From positions 1 through 23,273 of the forward strand of contig DATKZJ010000105.1 of assembly GCA_035527995.1 (NCBI GenBank): 23,273 nucleotides of DNA, read 5' to 3'. This document shows, piece by piece, positions 7,752-15,236 of this stretch (position 1 is the stretch's first letter; every line of letters starts with the position of its first letter). Under the pieces are notes generated by a model. That model did not search any database, was not told the DNA's origin, and saw nothing but the letters and a program-made list of their open reading frames with translations. The stretch is from JAFGTF01 sp035527995. GTDB taxonomy: Bacteria; Spirochaetota; B62-G9; DRHN01. Position numbers and translations under genes: made by a program.

Positions 7752-7927
7752 CTAATGCTGTTTTCTAAACAATTGCATAGCAAGGAGTTTAAATAATGAC
7801 TTGGCAGATGTAAAAAATAAAGTTTACGGTGAAAAAAGCGCCAAAAGCCTCGTTACTTACAGTTTGCTGTTTGTCATGAGAAACGGGGGTTGACCTCCCC
7901 CCATTCCTGTGTGAGAAATGGGGGCTA
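7752..7927 (+). repeat. Dispersed structured repeat, copy 4 (upstream of the OmpR-type regulator)
   Basis: CTAATGCTGTTTTCTAAACAATTGC matches copy 1, and ATGACTTGGCAG followed by TAAAAAATAAAG-TTTACGGTGA matches both copies 1 and 3. The 3' half carries TTACTTACAGTTTGCTGTT as in copy 2, followed by GAGAAACGGGGGTTG. A further hairpin, CCCCCATT (7908-7915) facing AATGGGGG, ends in GTGAGAAATGGGGGCTAA. It thus holds both the copy-2 type and the copy-1 type ends in series. Confidence 0.75.
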
Positions 7928-8096
7928 ATACCTGCATGTTCTTGTGATCTTCCCACCTTTGTAAGAACTGCACAGCTCTCCCGGCCTTGCGCTTCATTCG
8001 TTTCCGTAGTATAATTCTCATCATCCGTGCATGGAGCAGAAAAAGTGTCCCTGCACCGGGGTAAAAGTCATACAACAAATAATCGAGGTATATATC

Positions 8097-8596
8097 GTGA
8101 AGGTACGAATCATAATAACGGGCGGCACGTTCGATAAACAGTATGATGAGATCCAAGGAGAGCTCGGTTTCAAAGACACCCATCTTCCAAAGATACTGGA
8201 ATATGTTCGATGCACACTGCCTATCAAGCTCGAGATAAACCAGCTCATCGACAGCCTCGATATGCACATGTCCAACCGGCTGAAAATCCTGGAATCCTGC
8301 AGAAAATCCCCGGAAAAACGAAGGGGACCGACACGATGATCGAGACTGCACGCATCCTCGGAGAGTCGGCAATGGAAAAGACGGTGGTCCTGACAGGGGC
8401 GATGGTACCGTACGAGGTCGCGAACTCCGACGCCCTGTTCAATCTCGGGTGCGCGGTAGCCGCTGTACAGACCCTTCAAGCTGGAGTGTTCGTGGTCATG
8501 AACGGCCGCATCTTTCATTGGGACAACGTGGTAAAGGTATCATCGAAAAGCAGGAGATCTGACAGGAGGATGCCGCAGACTCGGACCCCGCTGTAG
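8097..8596 (+). pseudogene. Broken asparaginase-family gene
   Basis: GTG 8097 follows GAGG by a good spacing. The first frame gives VKVRIIITGGTFDK, the N-terminal TGGT active-site motif of type I/II asparaginases, then family-like sequence to ESCRKSPEKR. A small deletion with frameshift near 8319-8324 removes the residues expected before GTDTM, part of the conserved THGTDT motif. Homology continues in another frame with GTDTMIETARILGE, TVVLTGAMVPYEV and VVMNGRIFHWDNV, then becomes unrelated after about 8540 and stops at 8594-8596. The intact gene should be about 1 kb with a C-terminal domain; that part is missing here. Asparaginases hydrolyse L-asparagine to aspartate and ammonia. Unlikely to be functional. 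Confidence 0.85.
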
Positions 8597-8615
8597 TGTC
8601 ATATCGCTTCCTATA

Positions 8616-8636
8616 CTACACCCCTGTAGGTTTTTT
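8616..8636 (+). terminator. Weak intrinsic terminator after the asparaginase remnant
   Basis: CTACA-CCCC-TGTAG (8616-8629) forms a short 5-bp stem and is followed, one base later, by six T residues (8631-8636). The stem is short but the T-run is clean. Confidence 0.45.
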
Positions 8637-8639
8637 CGC

Positions 8640-9470
8640 TGAAGCACGAGAAAAACAACGATACCTGCTTTCCGAATCTCACCGGCATGGCCCCAAACCC
8701 CGGGACACCTATGTATCAAACCGTTATGCGGACATCTATTGATACGCCCCTGTCAGGGGCCGAAGCCCCGATCTTCTCAAGCCCGTCAGATTCCATATGC
8801 GACAGGGCGGCTGCAGCCCGAAGATGTCTGCCCGTGCCTAAGTCCAGCTAAAACCCTAATACGACCGGTCAAAATTATCTTCACATAAAGGGGAAAAACT
8901 CCTTTTAATACCAATGTTAAGTGCCTCGAACGCTGTCCTCCATGTACGGATTAGAAACGCTTAGTAGTAGATAAATACAGTAAAGTCTTGTATCAAATCC
9001 TCACGGTCTTTATATGAGAAAGCCACCGGAACAGTCTGCATCATTTCGAGTTCCCTCATACTGAGGTTTCATCGTACCTTCCGGCTTGAGGTGGAAATGA
9101 GGAAAAGTTATCTACAGAAAACCCGGAATGCTTCCCTGAAATGACCTTTGATATAAAATTCCGATAGAGTAGACTCTTTATTACAGACAGTCTAACACGC
9201 ATCTCCCTAAAACCGCAGAGAGGTTTTCAGTGTCTTTTACAGGAATAGGAAGGCAGGGCCCTATCTTTACTGCTGCTAGTACCTATTCAGTACAGTAATA
9301 GTTAATGATGGATAATATGATCCTCCATAAAACTCCTGTCATACTAAAGCCGAATCCCCGTGGAGAATAGGCCACACTTATGGCTTGAAAGATAATGCAT
9401 GAGTACCGCTGAGAGGTCCAGAAAGTAGTCTAAACACGGACTGAAGATTGTACTTCGGCAAAACAACTGG
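8640..9470. other. Gene-free region of about 830 bp
   Basis: No open frame with coding character, no copy of the dispersed repeat and no tRNA or rRNA is evident. Small hairpins exist, such as GGGGC-CGAA-GCCCC at 8757-8770 and AAAACC...GGTTTT near 9210-9228, but none is convincing as a functional site. It lies at the boundary between the repeat-rich left part and the catabolic locus on the right and may be decayed DNA. Confidence 0.45.
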
Positions 9471-10496
9471 CTATCCTAAGACGATGACCCCGCGGAGCAG
9501 CTCCTCTTCTCCTTTTGCGACCCGTTCGAAATGAACTGTCGCCTCTTCGAACGAAACTTCTTTTTCAACAAAACGGGCCGCGAGCCCAGGATCTCCAGCC
9601 ACGATATCGATCGAATTCCCGAAATCCTCATCGTTGTAGCAATACACTCCCTGTATTGCCTTCTGTCGCACCACGGCATCCTGCATGTCCAATTCGATCA
9701 TCCGCTGAGCGTTGCCGACCCATACGACGCTGCCACCGGTCTTCGTCACGGCCATCGCCGTCTGCACGCTCGACGTGATCCCAACTGCTTCGAACGCAAT
9801 ATCGGCGCCATTTCCGCCGGTCTCTGTTAACACTGTTTGGACAGGGTCATGCACCGAGAGATCTACAGGGACGGCCCCGATCTCCTCCGCAATATCGAGC
9901 TTCCGCTTCACCATATCGACCATGTATACCACCTTCGGGCTCTTTTTGAGCACTGCAACGAGAATGGTGAGCCCTATGACACCGGAGCCGACAATTACCA
10001 CCGAGTCCCCCTTCTTGATCGCTGATTTTCTCACAGCACCAACTCCGACACCGAACGGCTCCACGAGTACACCGTGTGTGAACGGCATAGTCTCGGGCAG
10101 GGGGAACACATTTCTCTGCGGAACCGCGATATACTCCGAGAGCCCACCCACCAAGTCCATATTAACCCCCACCATCCGCTTGTTGAGACACACGCTCGTC
10201 TCTTTTATACGGCACATCTCGCATATACCACAGTAGACGACTGGCTGTACGACGACCCGACGTCCCTTTCTGAACCGACCAGCATTTTCACCTGTTCTAT
10301 AGATCTCGCCCGCGATCTCGTGCCCCATGACCATGCCCGGGTATCGCCTTCCGGTCTTCCCGGAAAACCCGTGGATATCGCTTCCGCACATCCCGACTGC
10401 GCGGACTTTAACGACTACTTCGTCCGGTTTCGGATCAGGCTCGGGAATGTCCTCCAAATCCATCCTGTACGGTCCTTTGTAAACGAGTGCTTTCAT
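9471..10496 (-). CDS. Zinc-dependent medium-chain alcohol/polyol dehydrogenase
   Basis: Encodes 341 residues. Catalytic zinc ligands are visible as Cys37 in GMCGSDIHG, His59-Glu60 in MGHE and Glu146 in VEPFGVG. The structural zinc loop has four cysteines (89, 92, 95, 103). The Rossmann fold carries GSGVIG at about 170-175. This places it in the sorbitol, threonine and galactitol-phosphate dehydrogenase group; the substrate is probably a polyol or its phosphate, with NAD(P). Its ATG shares one base with the TGA of the transketolase C-terminal gene (TGATG), so the two are translationally coupled. It is the last gene of this minus-strand run, and no clear terminator follows. The coupling suggests it supplies or consumes the transketolase substrate. 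Confidence 0.92.
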   Translation of the reverse strand: MKALVYKGPYRMDLEDIPEPDPKPDEVVVKVRAVGMCGSDIHGFSGKTGRRYPGMVMGHEIAGEIYRTGENAGRFRKGRRVVVQPVVYCGICEMCRIKETSVCLNKRMVGVNMDLVGGLSEYIAVPQRNVFPLPETMPFTHGVLVEPFGVGVGAVRKSAIKKGDSVVIVGSGVIGLTILVAVLKKSPKVVYMVDMVKRKLDIAEEIGAVPVDLSVHDPVQTVLTETGGNGADIAFEAVGITSSVQTAMAVTKTGGSVVWVGNAQRMIELDMQDAVVRQKAIQGVYCYNDEDFGNSIDIVAGDPGLAARFVEKEVSFEEATVHFERVAKGEEELLRGVIVLG

Positions 10497-11446
10497 CAGC
10501 TCCCAACTACCTCCATCACCGATTTTACGATACCATCAGTATCGAGCCCGTGCTTGGTCAGAAGCTCGTCCGCGGTCCCGGACTCACCGAACGTATCCTT
10601 CACCCCGAGACGAACAAGGCGAGCTCCGCTACCCGCTTCCGCGAGCGTCTCAGATACCGCACTTCCGAGACCACCGATAATGCTATGCTCTTCCACGCAC
10701 ACTATCAGCCTGTACCGTTTGGCAAGCTCTATGATCGTCTCAACGTCGAACGGCTTTATCGTGTGCATGTTCACGATTCCGGGCCTCACACCCTCCTTTA
10801 AAAGCTTCTCTGTAGCCGCTATCACATTCTTCATCACAGGCCCGGAAGAAACCAGCACCACATCCTTCCCCTCGGCAATAATCTGCGCCTTCCCCACCTC
10901 GAACCGTATACCAGCAGGCAGAAAAGGCCCAGTCGCATACCGCGAGAGTCTAATGTACACAGGCCCTTCGTGCCTGTATGCCGCATACACAGCTGCTTCG
11001 GTCTGGTCGCCGTCCGCTGGCACCAGCACCATCATGTTCGGCAGGCTCCTCATCATAGATACATCCAGTACGGACTGGTGTGTCGCGCCATCCGGCCCCT
11101 GCGTCAGCCCCGAGCTCGATCCGCAAATCTTCACGTTCATCCTCGCCAATGACACCTGCTGTCGTATCTGATCAAACGCGCGCCCCGTGATAAATACCGC
11201 GAACGAGTTTACGAACACGATCTTGCCCATCCGCGCCATACCGGCCGCTGTCGAGATCATATCCTGCTCCGCTATTCCCATCTCGATAAACCGCCTGCTG
11301 TCCGTCTCAGTTATCATGAACGACCTCGTCGACCTCCCCAAGTCGCAGTCCATTGCTATTACGTTCCTGTCTTCGCTGGCGATCTTTATCAGTGTTTCCC
11401 CATACCGGTCCCTCGTCGCTTCGTTCTCACGCCCCATCCCTGCCAT
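10496..11446 (-). CDS. Transketolase, C-terminal subunit
   Basis: Encodes 316 residues covering the pyrimidine-binding and C-terminal domains of transketolase, as in two-gene transketolases. The catalytic Glu is Glu60 in FIEMGIAEQDM. Downstream blocks such as GLTQGPDGATHQS and VVCVEEHSIIGG-type sequence (here IVCVEEHSIIGGLGSAV) are typical. The start ATG 11446 overlaps the end of the N-terminal subunit gene by 20 nt; a second in-frame ATG at 11437 is also possible. Split transketolases are common in dedicated sugar pathways, where they move a two-carbon ketol unit from a ketose phosphate to an aldose. It needs an N-terminal partner carrying the thiamine-diphosphate site, and that partner is interrupted here. 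Confidence 0.93.
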   Translation of the reverse strand: MAGMGRENEATRDRYGETLIKIASEDRNVIAMDCDLGRSTRSFMITETDSRRFIEMGIAEQDMISTAAGMARMGKIVFVNSFAVFITGRAFDQIRQQVSLARMNVKICGSSSGLTQGPDGATHQSVLDVSMMRSLPNMMVLVPADGDQTEAAVYAAYRHEGPVYIRLSRYATGPFLPAGIRFEVGKAQIIAEGKDVVLVSSGPVMKNVIAATEKLLKEGVRPGIVNMHTIKPFDVETIIELAKRYRLIVCVEEHSIIGGLGSAVSETLAEAGSGARLVRLGVKDTFGESGTADELLTKHGLDTDGIVKSVMEVVGS

Positions 11447-12296
11447 CTCCCTCCCCTGTCATCATGGCCAGTTTCTGATCGATTTCTGCATCCGCCATCT
11501 TGAACTGCTCCAGTGTAAGACTGCAGTTGTGGTATTTGTGCGTGCCCTCCATAAAGCTTACTCCCCTCCCCTTCACCGTCTCCGCCACGATCGTCAGAGG
11601 TTTACCCCTTTTCTCATCCATGAGGTCGAGCGCCTCGCATATCTCACTCATATTGTGTCAGTCGATCCTCATGGCATCCCATCCGAACGACTCCCATTTC
11701 TTTTCCGTCGGGTCGATCTTCATGAGACGGTTCACCTCTCCCTGGCTTTGGAAACGGTTTTTGTCCACAATCACACAGATGTTGGAAAGCCCGTAGTGGC
11801 TCGTCGTCATTGCAGCCTCCCAAACCTGTCCCTCCTGAAGCTCACCGTCACCGAGCAGCACATATACATTGAAATCGAGCCCGTCCAGATTTCCCGCAAG
11901 TGCGATACCGTTCGCAAAACTAAGTCCCTGCCCCAGCGACCCGGTTGGCGCTTCAAGGCCCGGCGTCTTGTTGATATCGGGATGCCCCTGAAGCCTCGTC
12001 CCCATCCGCTTGATCGTGTAAAGCTCCTCTTCCGGTATGATACCCAGCATCGACAGTATCACGTACTGGGTCGGAACGGAGTGCCCCTTGCTCATCACAA
12101 ACCGATCTCTATCCGAATCATCCATGTTGTCCTTGGTATAGTTCATCTTGTAGAAGTAGAGCGCTGTAAGAAGCTCTACACACGACAGCGATCCCCCGAA
12201 GTGGTGTGCCTTGTTCCAGGAAAACATGTTTAGAAGGTGTTTTCTTATATGCCCCGCTTTTTTTTCCAGCTCCTGTATCGATACGGTTTTATCCAT
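11427..12296 (-). pseudogene. Transketolase, N-terminal subunit, with an in-frame UGA codon
   Basis: ATG 12296, preceded by GGAGGGAAGGAG, opens a thiamine-diphosphate-binding transketolase half: HHFGGSLSCVELL, MSKGHSVPTQY, GSLGQGLSFANG, the GDGELQEGQVWEA diphosphate motif (149-151) and DKNRFQSQG. After residue 212 (WDAMRID) a TGA (11660-11658) replaces the glycine expected in the family's D-G-H-D/N stretch. The same frame then continues without a shift through HNMSEICEALD and VKGRGVSFMEG to a normal stop at 11427-11429, for 289 codons in total. One base change (GGA to TGA) explains it. Either the gene is recently inactivated, or this is a sequencing error or read-through; everything else looks intact. 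Confidence 0.88.
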
Positions 12297-12545
12297 ACCG
12301 TTCTCCTTCCCTCCTCTTTTCACTTCATCTCTGATCCACCATTTAATCAGTATTGCAGATGATTCAGTGTATTCTGACGATTTAATCTTTATATGCTCAA
12401 TAAAAGATTCCAGCCACTCATACCGATCATTCCGCCTCCTGAAGAACACCGCGGGCGTCGCCCATTTTTTGTACTTGGGCCAGTAATTGAACTGCCGGAC
12501 AAGACCCGTCTGCTCTGATTTACAGAAACACGGTAAAACCATCAA
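12297..12545 (-). pseudogene. Remnant of an unrecognised gene upstream of the transketolase
   Basis: The transketolase frame stays open upstream of its true start for about 83 codons, with protein-like sequence such as FNYWPKYKKWATPAVF and YEWLESFIEHIKIK. The aromatic-rich YWPKYKKW stretch faintly recalls DUF4037-type nucleotidyltransferase-like proteins, but this is not a firm call. There is no convincing start for it, and it probably represents the 3' end of a decayed gene that ran into the transketolase operon. Confidence 0.3.
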
Positions 12546-12600
12546 AGATTTATATTGAAAACCGGACTACGGGCCGTTGATATTACCACACGCTTCCGGT

Positions 12601-12879
12601 CTATCCGGTCTTTCCCCGTAGGCTTACCCCATATAGGGTCCGTATCCTCTCCGCAGCCCTCCTCGCGTCGTGACTTTCCACCGCAGGAAACATCTCATGG
12701 TACTTTCTCTTCCACTCGTCGAACTCATACCCGGACGTCTTCTTCTTCAAGTTCCGTCCCGTCTGTGGCCCCCAGTCTTGAGACTCGAATACGGCCCGAA
12801 ACAGCCTATCGTTACGTACATGAAACATGTCCATGAGCACGGAGAGCGTCGTCTGCGGACAACTCACGCACTCGACCAA
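12601..12879 (-). pseudogene. Possible decayed CDS, function not recognised
   Basis: An open frame of 92 codons begins only at a TTG and has no good ribosome-binding site. It includes LSVLMDMFHVRNDRLFRAVFESQDW and ends ERIRTLYGVSLRGKTG, which look like genuine protein sequence. It lies 5' of the 12297-12545 remnant on the same strand, in a neighbouring frame context, and the two may be pieces of one broken gene. No domain is identified. Confidence 0.3.
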
Positions 12880-12979
12880 GAACCCGCTTCAGTGTCTGCA
12901 ATCTCCTCTCTGCTGGTCGCTGACGCCGATCTCTCGAACTCCATTGTACGCCCATCTTTTTATTCTCTAACTGTGTTTT

Positions 12980-13144
12980 AATGTACCGGGAGGATATCTG
13001 CTGTGCCAGCCGGGTTTCGGTGCTTTGCTGTCTTTTTTTGCACCTGAGTGTAACTTTTAATAAACAAGAGCATGGTTTGCATGGGCATGCGGTACCGCTC
13101 CAAAGCCATTACCGCTCATACCCTATCCATCTCTCAAAGGAACC
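12980..13144. other. Spacer between the decayed segment and the terminator
   Basis: No gene is evident. A small palindrome, GCATGGGCATGC (13079-13090), is present. If the transketolase-dehydrogenase unit has its own promoter it should lie in or after this region, but I see no strong -35/-10 or -24/-12 match. Confidence 0.3.
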
Positions 13145-13172
13145 GGTAAAAACCCGACTCTGAGACCGGGTT
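13145..13172 (-). terminator. Intrinsic terminator after the 2-hydroxyacid dehydrogenase
   Basis: On the minus strand AACCCG (13172-13167) pairs with CGGGTT (13156-13151), enclosing a short CTC/GAG inner pairing, and a run of five T residues closes the structure. It lies about 26 nt past the stop codon at 13198-13200. It should end the operon starting at the sigma-54 promoter and separate it from the transketolase genes. Confidence 0.7.
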
Positions 13173-13197
13173 CATATACGCACCGGCACATCATAGA

Positions 13198-14250
13198 TTA
13201 TCCGAATATATGTGGGTTTGCAAGAAAGGCGGGCTTCTCACCCCTTAGGTAGATCGCAAGCTGACGAGCCATGAGGAGCGGAGCCTTCAAGTATGCATTC
13301 AGCGTATCGCCCGCCCTGTGGTTCGATACGGTTACATTGTCGAGTGAAAAAAGCGGATGGTCGGGCGGCGTCGGTTCCTTCTCATACACGTCGATCGCTG
13401 CGCCGGCGATCCAGCCCTCCCGCAGTGCCCGAACGAGAGCGTCGAGATCGACAAGCCCCGCACGCGCGGTATTAATTAAATAGGAGGACGGTTTCATGGT
13501 ACAAAGCTCGTCTTCACCAACCATTCGCCGCGTATCCTCTGTAAGCTGTACGTGGATGCTCACGATGTCGGATTCTGCGAGAAGCTCTTTGAAACCCACC
13601 GGACGGAACCCCTCCTTTTCAATCGCCACGTTCTCCACAAACGGGTCGTGGACGATGATATCGACATCGAGAAAACCCAGTTTCTTTGCAACGAGTCTTC
13701 CTGTCTGCCCGAACCCCAGTATCCCGACCGTTGCGCCGGAAAGTTCGGGAATGTACCCCGTATTTCCGTACAACTCTCTCCAGATACCGTTTTTCAGCGA
13801 GCAGTGCGAACGCGCAATATTCCTTGTTTCGGCAATCATGAGCCCGACGACGTATTCGGCAACTGCGTTAGAGTTGTGGTGCGGTGTGTTGATAACAGGG
13901 ATCTTCCGCTCGTTTACCGCCTCCATGTCTATATTCTCCGTACCACCGCGCGCCGTACAGATCACTTTCAGGTTACAGGCCCGTTCTATAAGTTTTTTAG
14001 ATACAGGACACAGGTGAATCGCCAGAATATCGGCGTCTTCCACGAGCTCGAAAAGCCGGGCCGGAGGTGGCACCGCCTCCGGCCCATTGGCTTCGATTTT
14101 CCTGATCTTCTTCCGGATGTCTTCCCTGTTCCTGCTTTCAAAGGTAACAACACCGACATCATCGATGGTATCCCGAACATCTTCGGCCGAAAAGAGAGCA
14201 GCCATCTTGTCAGCCGGGATAAACAGATCCCCTACTGCGACCCCCTTCAT
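13198..14250 (-). CDS. D-2-hydroxyacid dehydrogenase (phosphoglycerate dehydrogenase-like)
   Basis: Encodes 350 residues; ATG 14250 is preceded by GGAGG. The NAD-binding domain has GILGFGQTG (Gly179, 181, 184) and an acidic residue at the end of beta2 (Asp202 in HDP), favouring NAD. The catalytic set is Arg263 in NTARAGLVD, Glu292 in YEKEP and His311 in SNHRAG, the last replacing the common PHxAG/PHIGG form. There is no C-terminal ACT domain, so a biosynthetic, serine-feedback-regulated SerA is unlikely. The gene starts 18 bp after the transporter permease stop, in the same operon, and is followed by a terminator. It probably oxidises or reduces a sugar-derived 2-hydroxyacid in the catabolic pathway; the substrate cannot be read from sequence. 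Confidence 0.9.
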   Translation of the reverse strand: MKGVAVGDLFIPADKMAALFSAEDVRDTIDDVGVVTFESRNREDIRKKIRKIEANGPEAVPPPARLFELVEDADILAIHLCPVSKKLIERACNLKVICTARGGTENIDMEAVNERKIPVINTPHHNSNAVAEYVVGLMIAETRNIARSHCSLKNGIWRELYGNTGYIPELSGATVGILGFGQTGRLVAKKLGFLDVDIIVHDPFVENVAIEKEGFRPVGFKELLAESDIVSIHVQLTEDTRRMVGEDELCTMKPSSYLINTARAGLVDLDALVRALREGWIAGAAIDVYEKEPTPPDHPLFSLDNVTVSNHRAGDTLNAYLKAPLLMARQLAIYLRGEKPAFLANPHIFG

Positions 14251-14268
14251 TTTTCCTCCGCAGTGTAG

Positions 14269-15219
14269 CTATGTATTTCTCAGGTTTCTCGAAGAGAGGT
14301 TGTCGAATCCGACGGCTGCGAGAAGCACGAGCCCCCTGACAATCTGCTGCCAGTACTCTGAGATGTTCATGATGATCATACCGTTTCCCAGGACTCCTAA
14401 GATGAGCACGCCGATGAACACACCGATGATCCTTCCCTGACCGCCGAAGATACTCACGCCGCCGAGCACCACTGCGGTGATGACCTCGAGCTCGAAGCCG
14501 GTCCCCACCTTCGGCTGTCCCGTATTAATCCGGGAGAGCATGATCATACCCGCGACGCCGGTAAGGAAGCTGCAAAGTATATACACCATGTACTTCATGT
14601 TCTTGACGTTGATGCCCGAAAGCCTGGACGCCTCCTCGTTGCCCCCGATCCCGTAAACGTATCGTCCGTATATCGTCTTGTTGAGAAACACCCACCCGGC
14701 CATGAAGATGAGTATCATTATTATGACAGGAATAGGAATGGGTCCCACGTACCCCTGGCCCAGAAGCCTGAACCTCTCCGAAAACCCCCAGATCGGGTAC
14801 CCGTTGCACAGCACGTATGAGATTCCGCGCAGGGTTGTCATCATGCCGAGCGTTGTGATAAGCGGCGGTATATTGGCGAGGTTGACGAAGGCCCCGTTCA
14901 CCAGTCCCACGACGCACGCCATGAGGAGCGTAATGAACACAGCCATGACCGGATGCACTCCTCCCTCGACCATGAGCTTTGCGCATAATATGTTCGAAAG
15001 CGACATCAGCGAGCCCACAGACAGGTCTATACCCGAGGTAATTATGACGAACGACATACCGACCGCCGAGATGCCGAGCATTGCAACCTGGCGTGTGACG
15101 TTGAAGAGGTTTTCCGTTTTGAGGAAGGCGTTCGTCGTGATAGCAAAGAATATGACGAGCACGAATAGCACTACGATGATACCGTACTGTCTCAAAACCT
15201 TCAGTCTCTGTAAGATCAT
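14269..15219 (-). CDS. Sugar ABC transporter permease, RbsC family
   Basis: Encodes 316 residues, mostly hydrophobic, with about eight to ten membrane helices. The hallmark VIITSGIDLSVGSLMSL lies in the N-terminal half, and AVVLGGVSIFGGQGRIIGVFIG in the C-terminal half is the typical coupling segment of ribose/xylose/autoinducer-2-type permeases. GGNEEASRLSGINV is the conserved cytoplasmic loop. Only one permease gene is present, so a homodimer is expected, as in RbsC. It starts 17 bp after the ATPase stop codon. It carries the sugar across the inner membrane with the RbsA-like ATPase encoded just upstream. Confidence 0.95.
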   Translation of the reverse strand: MILQRLKVLRQYGIIVVLFVLVIFFAITTNAFLKTENLFNVTRQVAMLGISAVGMSFVIITSGIDLSVGSLMSLSNILCAKLMVEGGVHPVMAVFITLLMACVVGLVNGAFVNLANIPPLITTLGMMTTLRGISYVLCNGYPIWGFSERFRLLGQGYVGPIPIPVIIMILIFMAGWVFLNKTIYGRYVYGIGGNEEASRLSGINVKNMKYMVYILCSFLTGVAGMIMLSRINTGQPKVGTGFELEVITAVVLGGVSIFGGQGRIIGVFIGVLILGVLGNGMIIMNISEYWQQIVRGLVLLAAVGFDNLSSRNLRNT

Positions 15220-15236
15220 TGCTTCTTCCTTTCTTG

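Noticed and set aside
11658..11660. UGA read as glycine (alternative genetic code) or as selenocysteine
   Set aside because: Other genes in the window, including the ABC-kinase at 22198-22200 and the transketolase C-subunit, use TGA as a normal stop. The aligned residue is a conserved glycine, not a cysteine/selenocysteine site.
13198..14250. Biosynthetic SerA (serine pathway)
   Set aside because: No ACT regulatory domain, an altered NHRAG motif, and an operon position with a sugar transporter make a catabolic 2-hydroxyacid dehydrogenase more likely.
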